Origin: Massospora cicadina
Taxonomy: Eukaryota; Entomophthoromycota; Entomophthoromycetes; Entomophthorales; Entomophthoraceae
Reading direction: 5' to 3'
Length of the DNA stretch: 64,000 nt
NCBI GenBank assembly: GCA_022478985.1
Contig: JAKSZP010010643.1
Coordinates: forward strand, 112,999-176,998
The notes under the pieces are model-generated. The model did no database searches, had not been told where the DNA came from, and saw nothing but the letters and a program-made list of their open reading frames with translations. Below are positions 55,661 to 64,000 of the stretch, piece after piece. Position 1 is the stretch's first letter, and each line of letters opens with the position of its first letter. A program made the translations under genes and the position numbers.

Positions 55661-57640
55661 GTTTTTATTTTTATTTAACTGAGGTAAGCAGACCATGGGA
55701 CGGACATTACTGAATCTTAAAGAGCAAACAAAATAAATCCTCACCAAATAAAATGAATGAACTGCCTAAAATGAGTGGACGACACACAAAAATGTGAACA
55801 CAACCAACCAGGTGGGACAGCGGAAAACCGCCTATCCCATCATGGCGGAAGGGGAGGGGGATCGGGAGGCTCATCCTTAGCATCATCTTCACTCTAAAGC
55901 AAAGCATGGGTTACGGCAGAGAGCAGGGGCGTCAGTGGGATTTAGAGAGAAATTTTTGATGATTGGGGTCTCAGGAAGGCAGCGGTTGAATATAATAGAG
56001 ACAATATAACTAATCAAAGCTGTTTCAGCTTTCATGCATGCGTTGGGGAGCTTTACAAATGTGGAATTCTGGTGCAAGAAATCTTGTCTTTGGGATTACA
56101 CGCTACCACTGCCACATGCTGGATGGTGTCTTTGGCGGCTTTGTGAGATTCAATCAACATATTCTTTTGGAGCATATTGTTGGTGGAGGGGATAATGGGA
56201 GGAGGGATTCCTCCTGTGAGAATCGCCATTGATTTGGCGGCAGCTTTGCAGAGAAGACAATCTGGCTTAGCTGTTGCTTCAACAGCCAGCTGATGGTCTT
56301 GATGAAATGTTTCAGCGCTTAGTTGGGGGTGAATAAATGAGGGGTAGCTTAGCGTCATATTTATTCAAGGTAATATATTTATTAAAGCAGTTATTCATAA
56401 TCATTTGTAGCTTAGCGTCATATTCAGCATACACAAACTGCTCAAGTTGGATAGTGAGATCTTCAATAATATTCCTGGACTCATCAATTTCAGCCAATAT
56501 ACCAAGGATTTTGGTTGAATTGAGTTGGGTAATTGGCATATGCCTGAGGTTTGATTGGTTTGTTAGATAATGCATGGGAGAAAACTGGGGTCCAGCCGGT
56601 GCTTGATTGAAGAGAGCATTTGTGTTACTGGGGCGAGCAGGAGGCTGATTGGTGGCTGCAGGTGCAGCTGCAGCATCAGGCTTTGGGGGAGGGGAAGGTA
56701 GGATTGTACCCCATACCAAAGCTGGAGCAGGGTGGGAGGCAGATTGGAAGCTGGCGGACAAAGAATCAGATCCATTGGAAGAAGCTAAGGAAGGGCACTT
56801 ACGTTTTGAGTGGTCCAACTTGAAACAAGATGAACAGATCTTCTGCCCGCCCTCAACACTGGCCCAGAACGGATGGTAAGGGGCAGAAGGAATGATGGCG
56901 CAAGGAGTAATTGACAAGCAATTTTACCAAATTCAGGGCTGATTGTGGCATATGCCTGAGGCTCAGCGAGGCGTGTGCCCCATTTGGGACCACAAATTGC
57001 AAGCTAGGGTTGAAGCCGTATGCTGCCAAACCGTCCATCAGCTTCTGGTGGAGCACTTCAGGGGGAAGTGGGTGGGCAAACCAGCAAATTGAACCACCAA
57101 ATTGGTATCCGCTGGGGATGGGTCTAAATTGTGGGTAGAGGGGTACCCTGGAAACCCAGGGGCACAGTTGCCGCAGTGGCGGCGTCAGCTTCACAGGTGA
57201 AGCCAAGTATAAATTACCCCTTATAGGGGCGGAAATTAATAAAACTGGTGGGAATCATCACTTCATGAGCCATTTTGATAATGGCTTGGTCGTGGTAAGG
57301 GAAAAGTTCATCATAATTGACACTAAGGCCAAAATTCATGTTGCTCTTGGGGAGCACCAGGGGAAACAAGGCACTGCTTAGGTATAAGTGAGGTGGGCGT
57401 TGAGATCCTTTTGAGGAAAGAATTGTCCCTGGGGTTTGGTATGACTGGGCGAGCCAGTCTGAGTGCGTTTTCCCACTGGACAGAAAATGGCAGGGGGAGT
57501 TTTGTCACTGCCCCACAATGTAGCAGCCAGTAGGGAATCTGAGGACATCGGAGCAAAACTATGGAGGGCGATCAAAATTTACTTTCTTTGTTTTTTTGAA
57601 AAATTTGCTCATAAAATTATGCCAAGCGGAAAGAGTTTCA
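55661..57640 (-). mobile_element. D3 non-autonomous LINE-like element
   Basis: About 1.98 kb, minus strand, the longest copy. 3' tail 55665-55710 as in D1 and D2; 5' leader to about 57640 (CTCTTTCCGCTTGG-like start, compare D1 CTCTTTCCACTTGAG). It adjoins D2 at its 3' side. It contains a 46-base insertion flanked by a 17-base duplication (see findings). Confidence 0.78.
55780..57548 (-). pseudogene. D3 ORF (LINE ORF1-like protein)
   Basis: ATG 57548 ('MSSDSLLAATLWGSDKTPPAIFCPVGKRTQTG'), chosen because D1 starts with the same MSSD. About 590 codons across frames. The core has 'LPPEVLHQKLMDGLAAYGFNPSLQFVVPNGA' (57206-56853). An intact CX2CX4HX4C knuckle (CSSCFKLDHSKRKC) at 56836-56795 starts an open 201-codon stretch (56917-56312) with Ala/Pro-rich linker and 'ILGILAEIDESRNIIEDLTIQLEQFVYAEYDAKLQ'. 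The C-terminal part 56358-55889 includes 'TFHQDHQLAVEATAKPDCLLCKAAAKSMAILTGGIPPPII'. It would bind RNA like LINE ORF1; the C-terminal half has no known match. Confidence 0.72.
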
Positions 57641-57939
57641 GTCAATTGGTTTACTAATCTGTTTGTATTTTTAAATTTTCTTGAAAGTGGGTTTGAGAGG
57701 AAGAGAGTTGACCTGCACTTGGTGGAAACATTCATTAGGTCAAGTTTGGAAAAAACTTTGATTAGAAATCTCCTGGAAAATTGTAACCTTAAGAGATAGG
57801 GAATATGGATCTTAAACTATAATTATATACAGGTGTCCATAATCCAACAAGTTCTTAGAGTGCCATCAGGTTTCTTTGTAAAAACTACGGAAGATTCAAT
57901 ATATTTTTATTAAACATACACCTATTCTTTACTAAATCT
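57641..57939. other. Unassigned spacer
   Basis: AT-rich sequence between D3 and the G5 scrap. One short plus frame (57596-57799) has no recognised relative. I see nothing further in it. Confidence 0.5.
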
Positions 57940-58224
57940 TCAAAATAGTTCTTCCTCATCTGTTAAGAGATACAAGGTGAAATTGATCTTGATAAGGTCA
58001 ACTGTCAGTTGAAAACTCAAATCAAATTCTGAATAACTTGGCAGCTGATTAGCGCCCTCCACATTAAAAATTGACTCAAAGAGTACTTGAATAAGAGGCA
58101 AAATAGTTAACTTATGCACAACATTAGTAGAAGAGTGTTTCAATGTTAATACAGCTTTTCTGATGCCAAATTTAAAGAAAACGGGATTTTCACTTGTAAG
58201 AGATTTAGAGGTGAGGACTAGCAT
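57940..58224 (-). pseudogene. G5 chromovirus pol fragment (pre-RT region)
   Basis: 94 open codons on the minus strand. 'LPSYSEFDLSFQLTVDLIKINFTLYLLTDEEE' matches the G3 pre-RT segment at about 9880-9960 ('LHSEYDLTFQLTVDLVKINCPLYPYTEEED') at most positions, and 'VLFESIF' matches G3 'SIFEMLL'. Upstream residues are not similar. It is a small relic of a G3-related element with no LTR nearby, and it stops before the RT palm. Confidence 0.75.
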
Positions 58225-59699
58225 GTCTCACTCTAAGACAATACTAACTGAATGGCGGCACCAATATACTACCTTAAAACCACTGAGTATGACCATCGAG
58301 TACTAAAAAAAAAAAACCACTGAGTATAATAATTCTGGTATGTCTGTGAAGTTTGCCTCAGATATGTGCACATGGAAGATAAAGTGCAATGATTTGCGCA
58401 GATGAAGTGTGAGCAAGGGGGTACTAAATTCATCATGATTTTTTAACCTTGGTTAACTTCTAGGTCAAAGAATGCACAAATTTCAGATCAATTTATGTTC
58501 CTGTTGCTCTAGTGTCCACCAGGGAATTTAATGCGACCTTTCTCTGTCTTACTATAATGTGAATGAGAAACAAGAAATAAGCGCTATCAATTTATTTGAC
58601 ACTTTACAGGAACAAATGGTGAAATTTGATTTCTTAGTCTTATGATTTTTTTTATCTTAATGTATTTGTTTATAAACTGGGAGACTTAGCAGCTGACTGA
58701 GCATATGATAAATAAACGGATTCAGGACCTTCAGGATATGATAAAGGCCATACATTTTTAAGATCTTATAACTGGGTCTACCTTACACTGTTCTTCACCC
58801 TGGTAAACTATCAAGATGTGTAAGCTGTTATTGCTGAATCCTCAGAATTTATATTATTTGCAACCATTTCTAAAGTTCATTCAGATAAAAGTAAGAAACC
58901 TTAGAATGAGTGGGTTCCATATGAAACATTTTGGATTCTTCAGTATCATGGGTTGAGGTATAGTAAGCATTTGATTGTAACAAAATCATTTTGGATCAAA
59001 TGTCCCCATATTTTAGTATTCTGCCTCACAGCTTCCATATAAGAGTTGTATTCCTATATCAGGATTAGAGGGAGCCAAGAGAAAACTGAGTTGTAAGTTT
59101 AGGTGATTTAACACCCTCAAAAGCAGCCTCAGAATACAATGTGCCGCTCTACATTTCAGGGCCAGCTCAGGAGAAACAAAATAGGGGTACTGGTTCTTAG
59201 AAATGGCGAAAAGGAGGGTGAGGGGTTCCCAGAGCTGTTTAAACTACTACGCCTGGAAGGTTTAGCAGAAAATTCTATCATAGCCTCTCTTACAACTTTT
59301 TAGTAGCACAAACCCATTTTTAATTGTTGTGATTGGTTTAACCAGACATCATTATATATTAAAAAATTATTTACTTAATTTTGTGATTTGGCTAAATATT
59401 AGATACAGAGTTTGTTTAATTTGTTATAATTTATTTCACCTTATGGTCTCTAACTTTATATTCAGTTGTCAAAGTTGTGTTGTGCTAACTATTGGCGAAT
59501 CCTCTGGGGCTGTCATTCATAAGATAACATGATGGCAGTGTAACAATTGAGTTCATCTCAAATGTTACATTTTGACTCAGATTCAGATTTTCTGAATCTA
59601 AGTCAAATCGCTTTAAAATACTTTTGGCTTAGTTGTTTTAGGCACTGGGTTGTGCATCACCTAAGTTGTATATTAGGCTCATACAATCCTAATCAATAA
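58225..59699. other. Unassigned 1.5-kb region
   Basis: No frame above about 70 codons, no element similarity to the rest of the window, no RNA gene recognised. AT-rich. It contains a short A-run with flanking 15-base direct repeats (58276-58327; see findings). It could be host non-coding DNA and the target of LINE-B(+). Confidence 0.5.
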
Positions 59700-59792
59700 A
59701 CTTTTCTCTCTTGTTGCAATCACTTTTGCAACTTATTCAATTCAAGTCTGAATCTAGTTTGATAATCTCAAAGAGGAGATTAGTCTGCGCCC

Positions 59793-61230
59793 ATGTCAGG
59801 GAGCAGTTGGGTAAGTAAGGTAAGAGGCACAGGCGGTAGGCCTGCGACCTCCAACATTCAAAAACGCCCCGGAGAAACCAGCAGAATAGAAAAAAAATAA
59901 AAACTGGCGGTCACTATTTCCCCAGAAATCCTCACTTGGCAGGCGCGATGCAACCAGTACATCAACACGCCGCACTCTCAACCACTCTCATCAGTGGAAT
60001 ACGGAGTTCAGGTGTTTCTGGATATCCAACAAACAGCTTTATGGGAAAAAATTTTGTGGGGATGTGCACACTTTTTTCCCAACTGCAGTGTACATTGCAC
60101 CTCACTCCATGTCACGTGGTTGGCTGGACCTCTGTTTTGAAAACAAGGAGGCAGCAGACAAATCTGCTGAGGTGCATGTAGTGATTGACCTCCCCAAAGG
60201 GCAACGGGTCATCAAAACCAAAGTACCATATGGACAAAATCCAACCAAATTTTCCTCATGTTCGACTTTTTGCCCACTACAGTCAAGTGTGCCATTCTGG
60301 AGCAGCACTTGAAAGATGGTATCATCATATATGGCGAAATACAATCCTTTGAGATGCAACGCTTTATGCTGATGCCACGCCTGTGCACTGGCAAAGCCAT
60401 TGCAGTTCTGACTCCAACTGAGGAGATTGCAAAGGACCTAACCCAAATTTTGCACTCCACCTATATTAATATCAAAGGGCATACCACCCACCCTTTCCGG
60501 GTAACCGTAGACAGCGCACCCCCCATCTGCACCCACTGTGATGCGTTCAGCCATAAGGCACATTCATGCCCCACCAAGGAGGGCATCACATTCCAAGAGC
60601 ACCCCTCAGCAGCCATGGCCAGCGGAGAGGTGCACTACAAACCAACCACCAGTACCAAATAGGCTTTCCCGTGGGGAGCACAAGGCTGCTACTTAATAGT
60701 AAAGCCTGTCTCCCCTCAAGAGCGAAAGAAGGCCAAACAGGCCCGCAGGGCCACAGCCAAGGAAGCAGCCAAGGTCGCCTCCGCTATCCCACACTCCCAA
60801 CACCAGGAGGACATCAAAACCTTCACAGCAGAAGCAACTTGGGAATCCCTCAACCAATCAGATTTGGAAACCCATGCTGATTGGGCCACCCAATCTGAGG
60901 ATCTGATGGGTGACTTGATCTCACCTGACCTTTGCAACCAAGCCCCGATTGGAACTGAATTGGTTTCCAACCTACCTGAAAAAAAAATTTGACCTGAATG
61001 TTGGTGCACCAAACTCATCTGCACCGCAAAAAATTTGTTCAACGTCGGGGAAACAAAAAGTGAAGGCAAAAGCCAACGCGAACCTATCTGCTAAAATTAA
61101 CAAAACTACTGATAGCATTGCTGCAAACACCCACATTGCCGTGAAGGCCTGTGGGGATCCAGAGGAGGCTGGTGGGCCTGGGTGCCCCCCCCTCGCACCT
61201 AAGGTGCGATGGGGGAAGCCTTCACTTTAG
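59793..61230 (+). pseudogene. LINE-B(+) ORF1
   Basis: ATG 59793 ('MSGSSWVSKVRGTGGRPATSNIQKRPGETSRIEKK', then TAA because of one extra A in a run; LINE-B(-) reads through). The core continues in 60064-60312 ('FPTAVYIAPHSMSRGWLDLCFENKEAADKSAEVHVVIDLPKGQRVIKTK') and 60258-60662. A knuckle at about 60530-60571 reads CTHCDAFSHKAHSC. The Ala/Lys-rich tail (60720-61000) ends with 'AVKACGDPEEAGGPGCPP' and a stop at 61228-61230, overlapping the ORF2 start at 61209 by 22 bases. RNA-binding role as for the other ORF1s. Confidence 0.82.
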
Positions 61231-63340
61231 GGATGTTGAATATCGCCAGGCTCAAGGCCTCGCCATCCCATGCTAGGAAACTGAGTTTTTTACAAAACAA
61301 TTTACCCGTGGACATCCTGGCCATCCAGGAGTCCCACTGTCCACGAGGTTCTGAGGACGCTTGGAAAACCATGCTCCTCCCTTCCCTATCTCTGGTTGGA
61401 GCACTGTGGGGTGCTAGTTCAGAAAAAAACAATTTTTTATATATTTATTGTCAGAATCCTTCCTCAATGGCCAAGTCCTCATTGTTACATTTTTGTGGGC
61501 CGACGTGGCACATGCTATCATCAACATTTATACCCTGACCTGTGCACGAGAGCGTTGGGAATTTTTCTCATTGGTCAAAACCCTTCCATTACCCCCTGAC
61601 CCTTTTGTAGTTGGCGACATGAACTGTTGGCTAAACTCACCCACAGACCGTTGGCCTTCCTCATCCCACGCCCCTCAGGGTCATGTAGAACTTCACGTTC
61701 TAAAGGCCACCCTTGGGTTATTAGATGCGCTGCCACAGCAAGCCCTGCTGCTCGAAAACATGACGCGCCCCCACATCCACAATGGCCAATTAAGGTCCAT
61801 GACCCGCATCAACCTTATCCTCACACCAGCGAAATTTTGATTTTAAATTTCCCACTTCCAAACAACAAAAATCGAATTCTCTGACCACCGGCTGGTCTCA
61901 ATAAACTACCACCTACCTGTCACAGTGGCTAAGGCCCCACATTGGTGCAAACTCCGCCCACCCAAACTTGCGTTGCTATGATTTTCCACTTGGGTGGAAT
62001 CAGCAACTTTGGCAAAAGAGTTTATTACACTGTTTTGCGCAGACCCAATTTCCACATGGTCAGCTTTCAAAGAGGATACCATCCGCCACACTCGCCACCT
62101 CTCCTCCCAATGCTCACAAGCTACATTGGCTGTCATCTCGTGCGCTCTTGCAGAGTTGGCACACCTGGATCCAACATCCCAGCCACAGGCTACAGCCCTG
62201 CTTGGGGCCAGAAGTGAGCAGAAGCACCTGCCCACCTCAATGCACTCAAAAGGCAACACAAACATCAGGTTTGTGTTCAGTACAGGGCCAAACACATTAC
62301 AGAGGGCGACATGTGCACCACATATTTTTTAAAAAATTTCTTTGCACCGCGCCAGAGCGTGGCCTGCACACAGGGGAAGAGATTGTATGATTCCGTCAGA
62401 GATACGCTGGCCAAAGTGGCAATCGAATTACAAAAGTATTACTCTGAGTTGTACCAATTTGATCTAATTCAGCCAGCCAAAATGGCAAAAATTTTTGATA
62501 GCACTCACATCTGCACCATTTCCTGATACCCGGAATTAATGAATTTGATTTTTCCAAATAAACTCTGGTCAGCCATCCGCGGTGCACCAAATCAGAAATG
62601 CTTAGGCCCTGATGGCATTCCATATGAATTCTATAAAAAATATTTCAAATATATATCCCCACTGCTGCTTGCCTCCCTTAACCAAAGCCTTCTGGATACG
62701 CGCTTTCTACCAGGAGGGCAAGAGGCCTTCACCATCACACTCTTCAAGAAAGGGGATAAGCTAGACCTAGCCAACTGGCGCCCCATTTCTTTAACTAACA
62801 CGGATACAAAAATTTTAACTAAAAATTCATGGCTAACCGTTTAGGAATTTTATAGCATCTGCCACCATCTCCCCAGAACAATTTGGTTTTATACCCAGAA
62901 GGTCGATTTGGGACAACGTGCACTCTGTGGCTAACGCATGCCAATCCACAGCCTCTGAGGCACTTGTATTTTTGGACCAACAGAAGGCCTATGATGGAGT
63001 AAACTGGGAATACCTCAGGGACTGTCTCCATCAATTCCGCTTGCCCCCTCGCTTCATCAACTGGGTAATGCTGCTCACGGAATCTGCAACATTGGCAGTG
63101 CGTGGCCCTGGCTTCCTAACGGAAGTAGTCCGCCCTCAAAGTGGCCTACGCCAAGGGGACCCCCTTAGCCCACTCTTATACAACTTCAGCCTTGACCCAC
63201 TACTTAAAAACGAGAATGCCCACCTCACTGGGGTCCATGTGCCAGGACAAGACCCAGTCAAGATAATGGCGTTTGCAGACGACTGTGTGGTTGGGGTGTC
63301 TAATAATAAAGACGCACGCGCGCTTTAAGCTCTCATCCAG
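61209..63340 (+). pseudogene. LINE-B(+) ORF2 (endonuclease-reverse transcriptase), partial
   Basis: ATG 61209 ('MGEAFTLGMLNIARLKASPSHARKLSFLQNN'). Endonuclease: 'VDILAIQESHCPRGSEDAW', 'PFVVGDMNCWLNSPTDRWPSSSHAPQGH', 'MTRINLILT', then 'IEFSDHRLVSINY' around 61870-61910. RT: 'GAPNQKCLGPDGIPYEFYKKYF', 'LANWRPISLTNTDTKILTK', 'ALVFLDQQKAYDGVNWEYL' (first Asp), 'GLRQGDPLSPLLYNFSLDPLL', and an intact FADD in 'MAFADDCVVGVSNNKDARAL' (63267-63326). Frame breaks at about 61420, 61980, 62400, 62525 and 62820. After 63340 the frame is lost in low-quality-looking sequence. Confidence 0.9.
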
Positions 63341-64000
63341 GAGTATTCCCGGGTAAGTAATGCAGCACTGAACGCTTCCAGAAACTGAAATCATCCTCCT
63401 TAGTCGGTATCAAACCTTCTGGCCCCAGCAACCAATGCCCAGCCCAGCCCATCTGCTCGCCCACGTCCTCGCCCCTAAAACCCCAACCCCCCCTTTTGTC
63501 CCCTTTTTGGGGCCCCCCAATTTGGGGCCCCTCCCCCTTGGGGGGGTGGTTGGGGCAGGGGGTTGCCTTTTTGTTGGGAAAAACTTTCTGGATGTGACAA
63601 ATGCATTCCTCCCTCAAACCCTACTTCCCTTACTGCAGGGGTTTTTTTACCCAAATCTTTCTCTTTTACAAATTCTGGTTTGGGCCCACGCCATCCCCTT
63701 TCCCCGGTTTTTAAAACTATGTTTCCCTTCCCCCAAGGTGGCGGTAGGCCCCCCACCCCAGTGTGGCGGGTATGTTTGGCCCCTCGTCATGGTGGCATGG
63801 GCCTGCTCGCAAAACCCTGCCAAAATCCTGGGCACCTGGATTCGGCCTCCCCCCCTACCCCCCCTCCCCAAAACTGGTGCAGGCCCCCCCCCAAATTTTT
63901 CTGAGCCCTGGGCCTTAACAATCCATCAAACCCTCCTCCTTGAGAAAAAACAGCTTCCCCCCATGGGTCCTCAGGGACTAAAAAACCCCTCAAACGAATC
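63340..64000 (+). other. Degraded end of the window within LINE-B(+) ORF2
   Basis: Still recognisable against the LINE-B(-) counterpart (31110-30450, minus) by islands such as CATGGTGGCATGGGCCTGCT and CTGGGCCTTAACAATCCATC. In between, runs of C and G are expanded and short segments lost or scrambled. This pattern is more like base-calling error at a contig end than natural decay. ORFs here should not be trusted. Confidence 0.6.

Larger units (their letters stand above)
59700..64000 (+). mobile_element. LINE-B(+) non-LTR retrotransposon, runs off the window
   Basis: Sister of LINE-B(-). It starts near 59700 with ACTTTTCTCTCTTGTTGCAA, slightly longer at the 5' end than the minus copy. ORF1 and ORF2 are colinear with 34771-29522. 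The 3' third is outside the window. From about 63340 the sequence remains alignable in outline but is full of homopolymer expansions and gaps. Confidence 0.92.

Noticed and set aside
58225..59699. Possible host gene or tRNA gene in the right-hand AT-rich stretch
   Set aside because: No frame above about 70 codons, no splice-consistent coding pattern, no cloverleaf with A and B boxes that I could find.

Overview
The window is a eukaryotic, intergenic-type block made almost entirely of nested, decayed transposable elements. I recognise no host gene, tRNA, rRNA or CRISPR array. The elements are Ty3/gypsy LTR retrotransposons (including a chromodomain-bearing, Tf1/sushi-like one), non-LTR retrotransposons (LINEs) of three related lineages, a non-autonomous family related to LINE ORF1, and one mariner DNA transposon. 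This repertoire fits a large, repeat-rich fungal genome. A vertebrate cannot be excluded, because sushi-type chromoviruses and D34D mariners also occur there. Nearly every coding region carries stops and frameshifts.

Layout, inferred from target-site duplications (TSDs) and from interrupted reading frames that resume on the far side of each insert: (1) LINE-C (minus, about 45090-49045) is cut by a Ty3/gypsy element, G2' (minus, 5' LTR 43937-45089, running down to 19876). (2) G2' is cut by G1 (plus, 1-3607 and 17735-19875), LINE-A(+) (21395-26665), LINE-B(-) (29522-34771) and LINE-A(-) (36978-43515). LINE-A(-) holds the mariner (37217-38526). (3) G1 is cut by G2 (3608-17734), a sister of G2' with two LTRs, gag and an antisense ORF but no pol. 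(4) G2 is cut by G3 (6545-14610), a chromovirus with 1.65-1.8 kb LTRs. The left part therefore has the order LINE-C > G2' > G1 > G2 > G3, four insertions deep.

Right part: 49046-50530 is unassigned. A diverged gag fragment (G4, minus, 50531-53828) is interrupted by D1. D1, D2 and D3 (51763-57640, all minus) are RT-less elements whose single long ORF resembles LINE ORF1 and whose 3' tail matches LINE-A. Next come a small chromovirus pol scrap (57940-58224), about 1.5 kb with no recognisable gene, and LINE-B(+) from about 59700 to the window end. The last 650 bases look like poor-quality sequence.

Most notable: both G2-family copies carry a TATA-preceded ORF in antisense orientation between pol and the 3' LTR. 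G3 has an 11-nt self-complementary primer site like Tf1. The D family shares its 3' tail with LINE-A and looks like a 'half-LINE' mobilised by it. A 149-base run of C lies in only one LTR of G3.
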